NCBI RefSeq assembly: GCF_026151205.1
Contig: NC_087079.1
Span: 1,054,001 to 1,118,000, forward strand
Direction of reading: 5' to 3'
DNA length: 64,000 nucleotides
Source of the DNA: Bolinopsis microptera
Lineage: Eukaryota; Ctenophora; Tentaculata; Lobata; Bolinopsidae
The stretch's first letter is position 1, and every line of letters starts with the position of its first letter. The notes under the pieces were generated by a model. It saw only the letters and a program-made list of their open reading frames with translations. It was not told the origin of the DNA and did not search any database. A program made the translations under genes and the position numbers. Shown here piece after piece: positions 44,377-55,100 of this stretch.

Positions 44377-44904
44377 ACATGCCTATGATCTATGATGTAC
44401 GATCTATAGTCTCTATTTGAATACAATTTGACTGAACTGTAATTTCATATGTGTCCATCAACCTCAACTTTTGCTTTAGCCAAATAGTTGACAGACTGAT
44501 TGCCTTGAAATGATTTTGATCGGAAGTTAATCATTTGGAGCTCTGCATTGTATGAATTGTTTTTATTAAAGTTGTGAGTTTTGTTATACATTTAATTGAA
44601 TAAAAATTTATAAGTTTATAATTTGAAGTAAAACTTTCAAAATATTGCGTGTATCATTTACTCTCATTTGATTCGCCTTCATGTAAATTACGCTTCATAG
44701 ATAATTGGTTTTTAAGTTGATGTATGCAGTGTGTTTCAATAGATTTTCGAATTTAGTGCAAAAACAGGTTAACTTTTTAACTTAGTAACTTCTATTCTGA
44801 AACATCCTAGCTCCAACCCCCAAAGATCAGTCTTTATAAATATATGTATAATTTCTTTATAACAGTTTTATTATTATATATATAATATGTAAAATATTCT
44901 TAAG
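44377..44904. other. Spacer between RPAIN and CCNK
   Basis: AT-rich; contains the RPAIN 3' UTR (AATAAA at about 44599) and presumably the CCNK promoter. A TTATTATATATATAATATG stretch at 44870-44889 lies just before the CCNK ATG. Confidence 0.45.
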
Positions 44905-47900
44905 ATGTTGAACAAATGGATGTTCGATAAAAAGAAGCTGCGACAAACACCAAGTCAGAGTGATGGGGTTGATTATTTGACTGAGATACTTTATCGAAAA
45001 GAAGGTCGGTTAATTTTATATGTTAAGATTTAGAACTACCAGGCAGATGTGTGCTGCACTATAGCCAGGTTTTGAAGTAGCCTTTTATTGACAACTTAGT
45101 GCTTATTCTTATTCTTAAGCATTGCAGTGAAAAATGTTGATAACTTTGCGAACTGCAATAGCGTAGAGTGCAGTTGGGTTTCAAGTTTTGTCGAGATGGC
45201 CATGTGGCCATAATCCTATTATTATTATTATTATTATTATTATAACTTAATTTGTAAGTCTGTTTTTATCATAAAAACAGAAAGGTTCATTTCTTTCACT
45301 ACGGTATAGTAATATTTCATATTTGATATTTTCAGGTGCAAAATTTATCCAAGCAGCAGTAAAAGAACTTCGGCTTACTCATGATACCATGGCAACTGGT
45401 TGTGTATTCTTTCACAGATTCTTTATGTTCCACTCCTTTGAAAAATTCAACAGGTATGTGTGTTGAGTGATGATACGATGCAATCTTAAAAGTTTTAAGT
45501 CGCGAATCAGACAATTGTTTTGTCTGGAAACTGTTTTATTCATTGCCTAATAGATTTCAATAATATGATTTAAAACAGGTGGGTGATGGCTGCATCCTGC
45601 TTGTTTCTAGCTGGCAAAGTGGAAGAAACGCCCAAACTTAGCAAGGATATTGTACGGACAGCTAAGCATCTGTTGAGTAAGGAGCAGTTCACAGCATTTG
45701 CATTGAATCCAGTCGATGAAATGCTTCTTTACGAAAAGATTCTTCTCCAGGTGAACTTCTTTACTTTTTTCTGCTTTTTTGTTTGAAGTATATCTTTACA
45801 ACCTTGAAGTGATATTGAAAACTATCTTGTGCTTAGCTTCCAATTTAATACTCCTCACATTTTATTTTTAACAGCGAATTTAAAATAATCACACATTTTA
45901 TTTCAGACAGTGAAGTTTGACTTCAATATAATTCACCCATACAAGTTTATATTGAAGTATGCGAAGCAGTTCAGGGGAGAAAAAAATCGCAAAAGTGACG
46001 TGGTTCAGGCAAGATTTATATTTTGAAAGTACAATCTTGCAAAGTAAAACTGATGATTAGTTATCACTGCAATTATAACGCTAATTTACGTTTGAAAGCC
46101 GATAATTGAAAATAAGTCATCTGTTTTAAGTTCCATTCGGATTTCAGCTTCATGTTATATAATAAAGCAGTTACCACTTCTTAGGCCTACTGCAATTAAC
46201 AAACATTAGCTATATTATATGTCACCTAATTAGTTCCCCAACGTTTTAAGGTGCTCATGCTATATAATAAGTCATAAGTGTTAATAACAATTAATCACTT
46301 CTGAAATGCCAACACAACATTATATTTTGTATAATTAGTACTAGAACTAGAACATTATTCTGATGAAATTATAAATACCTCTGTTCTTTAAGTGTTACTA
46401 TCAAGTCCATAACACTTCTTTTCAGATGGCATGGAACTACTGTAACGAATCTTTCTGCACGCCTGTGTCCCTGCATTACACGCCTGATGTTATTGCGGGT
46501 TAGTTGAACTAGTGTCTTGGTTAAACTTACTTTATCAAGAGCTTTCTGAGATGGTCAAAACTTATTATTTTATAATAAGTTATAAATAGTATTTTAAATA
46601 TACTCCTGAAACTGTTTTCATGACTCCTGAAACTGTTTTCATGACTCCTGAAACTGTTGTCATGACTCCTGAAACTGTTGTTATGACTCCTGAAACTGTT
46701 GTCATGACTCCTGAAACTGTTGTCATGACTCCTGAAACTGTTGTTATGACTCCTGAAACTGTTGTCATGACTCCTGAAACTGTTGTTATGACTCCTGAAA
46801 CTGTTGTCATGACTCCTGAAACTGTTGTCATGACTCCTGAAACTGTTGTTATGACTCCTGAAACTGTTGTCATGACTCCTGAAGCTGTTGTCATGACTCC
46901 TGAAACTGTTTTCATGACTCCTGAAACTGTTGTCATGACTCCTGAAACTGTTGTCATGACTCCTGAAACTGTTGTTATGACTCCTGAAACTGTTGTCATG
47001 ACTCCTGAAACTGTTGTCATGACTCCTGAAACTGTTGTCATGACTCCTGAAACTGTTGTCATGACTCCTGAAACTGTTGTTATGACTCCTGAAACTGTTG
47101 TCATGACTCCTGAAACTGTTGTCATGACTCCTGAAACTGTTGTCATGACTCCTGAAACTGTTGTTATAACTCCTGAAACTGTTGTCATGACTCCTGAAAC
47201 TGTTGTCATGACTCCTGAAACTGTTGTTATGACTCCTGAAACTATTGTTATGACTGCTGAAACTATTGTTATGACTCCTGAAACTGTTGTCATGACTCCT
47301 GAAACTGTTGTCATGACTCCTGAAACTGTTGTCATGACTTCTGAAACTGTGACCCTCAGGAGCGTTGCTCACACTGTCTGCTAAGCGGTGTAAGTTCAGC
47401 ATTAGTCTCTCTAAAGACGTAGAGAAGGATGATCTGTACGAACAGATTGACGCCCCTTGGTGGGGCTATCTCATTGAGGTAAAGACGAACCAGTCTAAAT
47501 CAAATGTTGGTCCTTCTTATGTTTATTTTGATGCAATGAAACACAATCTTACTATATATAAAGCGAGACGATATATATATGTGTATATATCCGTGCCATT
47601 TTACTGACACCACGGCATCAACTTTAACGCGACTTTCCGCAAAAACCGTAAAACATATACAACTGAAACTTTTTTGACTGGGTCAAATGCTTTAATGGCC
47701 TTCAAATCAGCATGAAAAAATAAAAAATTGGCCAAGGAATAATAATTTTAGTGCCCAAAATTTGGACTCTCAAGTGGTGTCAAAAACGCGAATTAAATAG
47801 GTAATAATTATTTTAGTCTCTCGAGTCTTGACACCACTTTAGGGTTAGACGGGTTCCTGCTAGTTAGATATAATGTCTATTATATATAATTTAATATATT

Positions 47901-48436
47901 GTAGAAAAGTAGAAAAGACATACAAATTGTTTTGCTCATCTTTTTATAGTAAACAAAATTGTATTTAAAAATTGAATTAATATATTTTTCATCAATTATT
48001 GGAAACTAATTTCATGTTATTATATTTTCAGAGTTCCACCTCGGTAGACGACATAGAGGAGATTCAGAACATAATGCAGCGTCTCAGTGAAGAGAAAGCA
48101 GATCTTTACGAGGACGAGGTGGACGTTACAGCCTGCGACTCACCTGGTAACGAGGACAACGAACTGTCAGACGTTGACATAGAGGATGTAGCGCCGCCTC
48201 CCCCACCCCGCGATAACAAGCGACACATTCCTGGACTTGAGCCAAGTCAGCATGCGTCAAAACGCGCGGCGCTAAGAGACAGTGCTCCGAGTAATGGGAG
48301 TAAAGCAGACAGTATTCCCATGTTAGGAGAATCACACCCCCCTCCTCCTCCTGCACCCCCTTCAAGAAGGAGGGAGTCGGGGAGACACAGCAGGGACAAC
48401 CCCGGCATATATGATCCTAGCAGGGGTTTCTTATAG
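44905..48436 (+). CDS. CCNK: Cyclin K (362 aa), 7 exons
   Basis: Exons 44905-45004, 45336-45453, 45579-45750, 45907-46008, 46426-46498, 47360-47478 and 48032-48436 join in phase. Cyclin K activates CDK12/CDK13, which phosphorylate the RNA polymerase II C-terminal domain in the nucleus. Family marks: W.FDKKKLRQTPSQSDG at the start, FFHRFFMFHSFEKFNRWVMA and SCLFLAGKVEETPK (residues 79-92) in the first cyclin box, LLYEKILLQTVKFDF, HPYKFILKYAKQFRG, and PWWGYLIE closing the second box. The C-terminal tail has acidic and proline-rich parts (PPPPP near residue 283) and is shorter than the human tail. Intron 4 appears to start with GC (CAG|GCAAGA at 46009). Intron 5 carries a 21-bp minisatellite reaching the next acceptor. 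The last coding bases and stop are repeated twice downstream. Confidence 0.95.
46600..47352. repeat. 21-bp minisatellite in CCNK intron 5, touching the acceptor
   Basis: About 35 units of a 21-bp sequence (ACTCCTGAAACTGTTGTCAT plus G) with few variants. Because 21 is a multiple of three, frames stay open on both strands (repeats MTPETVV and SFRSHDN). The final unit reads CTTCTGAAACTGTGACCCTC followed by the AG acceptor of exon 6 at 47360, so the array and the 3' splice region are continuous. Confidence 0.95.
47479..48031. other. CCNK intron 6
   Basis: AT-rich, no exon. Starts GTAAAG and ends TATATTTTCAG. An imperfect inverted repeat pairs GACACCACGGCATC..TTT with the region around TTGACACCACTTTAGGG; ACTCTCAAGTGGTGTCAAAA lies between. 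This is weak. Confidence 0.5.
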
Positions 48437-48592
48437 CTCCAACTTTTCAGTCTACTTTTAAACAACCCCGGCATATATGATCCTAGCAGGGGTTTCTTAT
48501 AGTTCCAACTAAAAGTCTACTTTTAAACAACCCCGGCATATATGATCCTAGCAGGGGTTTCTTATAGTTCCAACTAAAAGTCTACTTTTAAA
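48397..48592 (+). repeat. Triplication of the CCNK coding end and stop codon
   Basis: A ~64-bp unit (ACAACCCCGGCATATATGAT, CCTAGCAGGGGTTTCTTATA, G, then TCCAACT..AAGTCTACTTTTAA) occurs three times. The first copy supplies the last codons of CCNK (DNPGIYDPSRGFL) and its TAG; the other two lie in the 3' UTR and repeat the same potential peptide end. Confidence 0.95.
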
Positions 48593-49199
48593 CGTGCCCA
48601 GAATTAGGTACCCTTGTTAGAGTTGAAATGCTCAGATCCCAGGCAGGGACTATAATATCATCTAGACTATATTCTAGTCTATCCAATATATAGTATCTAT
48701 ACTATCTAGACTATCAGCTATAATACTAATTTACTATCTGGATTATCTAGTCGGTAATGACTAATGTTATCAGATATAATGATGTTCATTGTTCAGGGTT
48801 ATAAGAACTGATAATAATAATTCACGCATCTTTAAATTCTTCAAGGGGTAAATATTTAATACAGAATAATGTTAGTTAATAACCTTACTCGCTGTGAGGT
48901 GTCTCTACTTAGAGATCAGGTGAATGAAAATAACTCTCATTACAACTATTACTGTTTGTTAATTAATTTTAATTTATAACCAACAATGTTTTACTGTTTA
49001 ATGAAGGTCGCTTTGGTCGGTAATAATATAATTGTATAATATCATGGTTCGTTACCAAGGGGATTATTACTCATAATAAATGTATTATTCTCAACCTAGA
49101 TTGGAAATGATGGCAATATATCTGGCAATATATCTCGTTATAATGTGATGACGTCACTGTGATATAATCTCCCGTTCCTATGGTTACTAGCTCACTTAC
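48593..49199. other. Spacer between CCNK and the FES/FER gene
   Basis: AT-rich with TATCTAGACTATC-type short repeats at about 48658-48752. TGATGACGTCACTG at 49146-49159 contains the CRE octamer TGACGTCA, about 40-50 bp before the FES/FER ATG, and is a plausible promoter element. No exon seen. Confidence 0.5.
49149..49156. promoter_or_regulatory. CRE-like palindrome TGACGTCA
   Basis: A perfect TGACGTCA, the consensus for CREB/ATF-type bZIP factors, sits about 45 bp upstream of the predicted FES/FER start codon. Position suggests promoter function; one octamer alone is weak evidence. Confidence 0.4.
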
Positions 49200-52100
49200 A
49201 TGAGATTAAGTGATAACGTACAATCTTTCCAATGCTGGGATGAACTCGTTGAAGAATGTCAAGGTACAAATTTAAAGATTTAGATGCTATTAATAAAATC
49301 AACTTCTCGTTGATTTAGCCATTTTACGAAACGAAAATGGGTAAAATAACGCCTGTAAAACTGAGAATAATGTCCGTAGAAAGAACACGTGACACAGTTT
49401 TCCTCTGTTAGGTGAACTTAAGTTTGTGGACGAGGTGAAGAGTTACTTCACACAGCGTAAGAAGCTAGAAGAGGACTATGCTGAGAGCATCAGACGTCTT
49501 GACTCCCAGTTTATTAAGCAATGTAATAACCTGACTACTACTTACGGGACTAAAACATGGTTAAAACTACTGGACCAGAGCTCCAGAGCTGCAGACTGTA
49601 TGAGCAAGGGGGTGGAGACCTTCGAGACGGTAATTAGTTGCTTAATCAATTAATTAGTTAATGAGTTACCTTCGAGACGGTACGATTATTTGCTTAATCA
49701 ATTAATTAGTTAATGAGTTACCTTTGAGGCGGTACAATTAGTTGTTTAATCAATTAATTAAATAATGAGTTACCTTTGAGACGGTACGATTATTTGCTTA
49801 AACAATTAATTAGTTAATGAGTTACCTTTGAGGCGGTACAATTAGTTGTTTAATCAATTAATTATTTAATGAGTTACCTTTAAAACGGTACGATTAGTTG
49901 TTTAATCAATTAATTAGTTAATGAGTTACATTCGAGACGGTACAATTAGTCGTTTAATCAATTAATTAGTTAATGAGTTACCTTTGAGACGGTACAATTA
50001 GTTGCTTAATCAATTAATTAGTTAATGAGTTACATTCGAGACGGTAATTAATTGCTTAATCAATTAATTAGTTAATGAGTTACCTTTGAGGCGGTACAAT
50101 TACTTGTTTAATCAATTAATTATTTAATGAGTTACCTTTAAAACGGTACGATTAGTTGTTTAATCAATTAATTAGTTAATGAGTTACCTTTAAAACGGTA
50201 CGATTAGTTGTTTAATCAATTAATTAGTTAATGAGTTACCTTTAAAACGGTACGATTAGTTGTTTAATCAATTAGTTAGATAATGAGTTACCTTTGAGAC
50301 GGTACAATTAGTTGCTTAAACAATTGATTATTTAATGAGTTACCTTTGAGGCGGTACAATTAGTTGTTTAATCAATTAAATATTTAATGAGTTACCTTTG
50401 AGACGGTACAATTAGTTGCTTAATCAATTAATTAGTTAATGAGTTACCTTTGAGACGGTACAATTAATTGCCTAATCAATTAATTAGTTAATGCGTTACT
50501 TTTTAGACGGTACGACTCAATTAGTTCGTTAATCAATTAATTAGTTAATGAGTTACTTAATTTATTTACGAGTATCGTGCCGTTTAAATTTTCATAGTCA
50601 ATATTTTTTCATCATTTATCGTCATTTATGTAATAAAAGGTTATTATTATTATAAAACAGGATCTTACCGACAAAAATGATTCTTAAAAATACCTTAATG
50701 CGGTAAACTGTACCTTTGAAACAGATTCTCCCAACATCTGTTGCATGCAGCTATATCTCCAATTTCGTTCAATTCTTTGCACCTTTCATACAATGCTTTG
50801 TTGCTTATCATACCTTTAGGCCATTTGATGTTTAAAATGGACCTGAGGTGTCTACGATGAAGTGTGTCCATTTTCTCCATGGTTGCTTTCTTAATAGGAC
50901 TCCAACTATTTGAGTTATAAATCAATACAGATACAACTTGAGCATCATATAACCTCAGCTTTCTTTCAAGGGAAATTTCAAGGGAAATTTTCTTACCGGA
51001 CAACCATACTTTTTCGAAGTTCTTAAAAGCAATCTCAGCTAGGATTCTCCTTCTTTGAATGTCCTTCTCAGACTATTAAAACATGTTTTTTAAAGCTCCT
51101 GCTACTGTAAACTTTAACTTGATTTAACAACCCCCTCCCGGCCCCCCCCCCTCCTCCAACTATTGCAATATGTTTTCAGGAGATTTTACCTGGAATAAGT
51201 GCGGTATCAGAAAAGAAGAAGAAAGCGATAATAGATCTGGTAACAACTAAAAACAGACTAGAATCTCACATGTCATTGGTCGGGAAGGATATCACAAAGT
51301 TACAGAACTCTATTGAAGATTTCGCTAAAGCAACAGAGGCTAACAAGATTAAATACGAGGAGGGGACGAGAGAAAGGTCAAATATTGATTATAAGGAGAA
51401 ATACAAAACAAGGTCAGTGTTATCGATTAAAATACAATTACTGCTGTAAAAACTAAATAGACATTTGTTGTTCACAGAAGTTATTAATTGATTAAGTTTA
51501 CTAATTAATAATTGATGGCAGTCATGTACTAATTATTACAGTGAGATTAATTATCTCCGGGTAACAAGTTCTAGAGTAGATTTATACGTATGCCCCCCCC
51601 CCCCTCCTCACCGCTCCCTCCTCCAGCCCCCCTCCCAGAACTCCAGAAATCAGTCATTAATATTACAGTGAAACCTCTATATTAATGTATTGACTTTAAT
51701 ATTGGGTACAGGAGTTATGCAGCACATAAATTACAAAACTCTTCTGATAGGTTCGTATCGAACGCAGCGAAACTTCAAGAGTACAACAACGACTATAACA
51801 TCCTTCTAAACGTAGTGTCAATGCATGAGGTGTCGTATATCGAGCACATCCTCCCTGCCTGGATAGACTACCATCAACATCTCCTCACTAACCAGGTCCT
51901 TAACCGTTAGTCTATTAATTAATTAGTCTATTAATTAATTAGTTTATTAATTAATTAGTCTATTAATTAATTAGTACATTAATTAATTAGTCTATTAATT
52001 AATTAGTCTATTAATTAATTAGTCTATTAATTAATTAGTCTATTAATTAATTAGTCTAATAATTAATTAGTCTAATAATTAATTAGTCTAATAATTAATT

Positions 52101-55100
52101 AGTCTAGTAATTAATTAGTCTAGTAATTAATTAGTTTATAATTAATTTGGACTTTATAGAGAAGTGTCGACTGTTGCAATCCTATCAGACATCTAAGGAT
52201 GACCTGATTAAAGCAGTCCAGCCCCAAGTTCGTTCTGGTAGAGTTTGGAGGCCTGAGACAGAACTGGAAGAGGCCAGAAGAGATTTGGTCTGTGAATCGG
52301 TGCGGGGGATGGTGCAACCTCAAAAAAGAGTTGGCATCGGTTTTGGTGACTGGAAAAAACCTTGGGAGAGGATGGAGAGCGGGAAAGAGAGAGGGAGGTT
52401 ATGCTGAGAGTGAAGGAGAACATTGAAAGAGAGAGGGAGGTGCAAGTAGGTTCTCTGGAGATGCAGAGCAGGTGGGGTGAGTGGAGAGAGCTCGTAATGA
52501 AGACGGATTTGAGCTGGCATACACTTTTTAAGTATGGTGACTCACTTATTGGGTTCATGCTAAGTGCTGTGTACGGCACCCTCTTAACCCCCTCTATGGT
52601 TTCCAAGTGGAGTGAAGATGAGGATGGGAAGTGCAAGTTATGTGAGGAGAGGATGGGCACAGGGGTCGACCGAGGGCAGGATTTTCGACCGAGGCCGAGG
52701 CCGAGGAAAATACAGTTAGTTAAGACCGAGGCCGAGGACAACCGAGGTTTCTTTTTTTTGACCGAGGCCGAGGCCGAGGCCGAGGAGTGCAAATTTTGAC
52801 CGAGGCCGAGGCCGAGGCCGAGGAATTTTGGCAGAAAAATTGTTGGAAAAAAGGGCATTGTTTATTAGGAAAAGCGCACTGTACCTGGATAGTACCTCAC
52901 AGTCTGAAGAAGACGATGAATTCGAAGAAAATAGTGAGAAGATAAGGAGGGAAGCTAACAGATACTTAAAAGACTCTCGAGTTGATTTATCATTTCAACC
53001 ATTAGTTTTCTGGAAAGCTAATAAGCAGAGCTATCCGAACCTTGCTGAGTGTTCAAGGAAATATATATCTGCGCCGGCGAGCTCAGCAGCACCAGAGAGA
53101 TTGTTTTCTACAGCAGGGCACATCCTGAAGTTAAATCGCCTCAGCCTTAAGCCAACAAACTTTGAGGGGTGCTTGTTTCTCAAAAAGAACATCGGAACAT
53201 TTGGGGACGACTTCGGCCCCTGTCCAAATGAATTTGAAGCCCCAAATAAAGAGGACTGTCCCCCTTCTGAGCTGTGCACAGAAGATTATTCTGATTCAGA
53301 GTGCTCAGATATTGTCATTTCATCAGACGATGAATCTTAGACTATGATATTTTTAGTTTTGTGTCCTGGTCAATTGGTCGTTTTATTTTCAATTTTACAA
53401 ATTCGTTTACATAAACCTCTGTAAGTCTGTAGAAAAATTCCCAAAATTTCAAGAAAAATCCTCGGTCAAATCCTCGGTAAAATCGTCAAATTTCGCCGAG
53501 GCCGAGGAATTTCGAATCTATTTTTGACCGAGGCCGAGGCGAACCGAGGAATTGTCCTCCTGACCGAGGCCGAGGCCGAGGCCGAGGAAAAATCGCCATT
53601 CCTCGGTAAAACCGAGGCCGAGGCCGAGGACTCGGTCGACCCTTGGATGGGCACCATTCAGCACATTTTGGCTGGGTGTAAGGTGGCCCTTAGTCAAGGA
53701 AGGTATAGATGGCGGCACGACAAGGTTCTGAAGCAGATCTCTGAACAGGTTGTCTTCCATTGTGATCGCCGAGTGAACACTTATAAGAACAAGGCCGGCG
53801 ATGGAAGGCAGTTCATTGATTTTGTTCCTGCTGGGAAAAGAAAAGCAGGTACAGACGACCGGAAGGAGAGTCGTGGTTTTAGGATCCTGAGTGGGTATCG
53901 GGATTGGATAGTGCTGTCAGACCTTGAGGGGCAGCTTAAGTTTCCCAGTGAGATTGTGGAAACACGGCTGAGGCCGGACCTTGTGATATTCTCAAGGTCG
54001 GCAAAGACAGTTATTTGGTGGGAGCTAACAGTACCATCTGAAGAGCGGATCGCTGAATCGCACGAGTACAAGCTCGACCGATACAGCGGTCTGCAGGCTG
54101 AGATTCAGGCAAAAGGTTGGTGCTGTTATAATGCCGCAGTCGAAGTTGGAGCTAGGGGAGTGGTTGCGCAGAGTTTGGAGAGAGCTGCGAGGAGGATTGG
54201 TTTTAGGGGAAGAGAGCTGAAGAAGCTGGTACGGGACAGCGGGAAAGAGGCAGCCCACTGTTCCAGATGGATTTATTTGTTATCGAGAAAGAGGGAGTGG
54301 GAGTTCAGGAAGGTTGGAGCTTGAAAGTTCACTATAACATCTAGAGGTACCATAAACGTTATCTCGTCGCCAATTGCGAGCTCTAACGGGTCTCCTCAAG
54401 TGACTCTCGGATCAGATGGTGGTTCAAGGGTGGACTGCTGGGGCGCCTGACAGGAAACCGTATTGCGATTAAAGCCCCGAAACGGTGTCAGGTTGGTAAC
54501 TGATGATTCTGATCCATGCTCCTGTGAGTTTGCTGTTGTATCTCAACTCGCTAAACTGAGGCATCTCCGCATCTTGGGTGAATATGCGTACATCTTCATA
54601 CTAAACCCAGGTGTGGCATGTGTCAGTGAATACGGGCGAGCGGATGCAATAGCGAAGGTGGTGTGGCAAGGCCTAAAAGACACAGTCAGATAGTTGTCAG
54701 CTCGCTGACTGTAAGGGAGAAGGTATATCCGTATTTCGCTGCTACTGATGCAGTCCTTGATCTGGCAATCAAGGCTTCTCTGTTTTTCGTCTAACTATGT
54801 ACCGTTGGGCTTGTGGAACCCTTAGGGGGGACATACATAGGTTAGAATGGTTTTGCGCACCAAGAGGAGTGAGGGAATGAGGGTTGAAGAGAGAGAGCTA
54901 GAGAGTTGTTAGGGTGGTTAGGATCAGTAGGTGGAGTGTTTGGTTGGAGCGTTCTGTTTTTGCTGTATAGCATTTTAGTCACTCCGCAGTTTATTAACTG
55001 TGTCTCAACTCTGAACCTCCGAATAAGTGCCTACAGGTTTACTGAAGGCACAAGGTTTGCTTCCTTTATCATATTTTATAGATAGACAAGGTTATTGGGA

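Noticed and set aside
46527-47402. Frames of 250-290 codons on both strands
   Set aside because: Product of a 21-bp repeat in a cyclin K intron; no start context, domain or non-repeat body.
52208-52858. 216-codon minus-strand frame
   Set aside because: Antisense shadow of the LINE/hAT coding sequence with low-complexity GLGLG repeats.
54463-54693. 76-codon frame downstream of the LINE nuclease domain
   Set aside because: Follows the ORF stop and shows no domain; more likely LINE 3' UTR.
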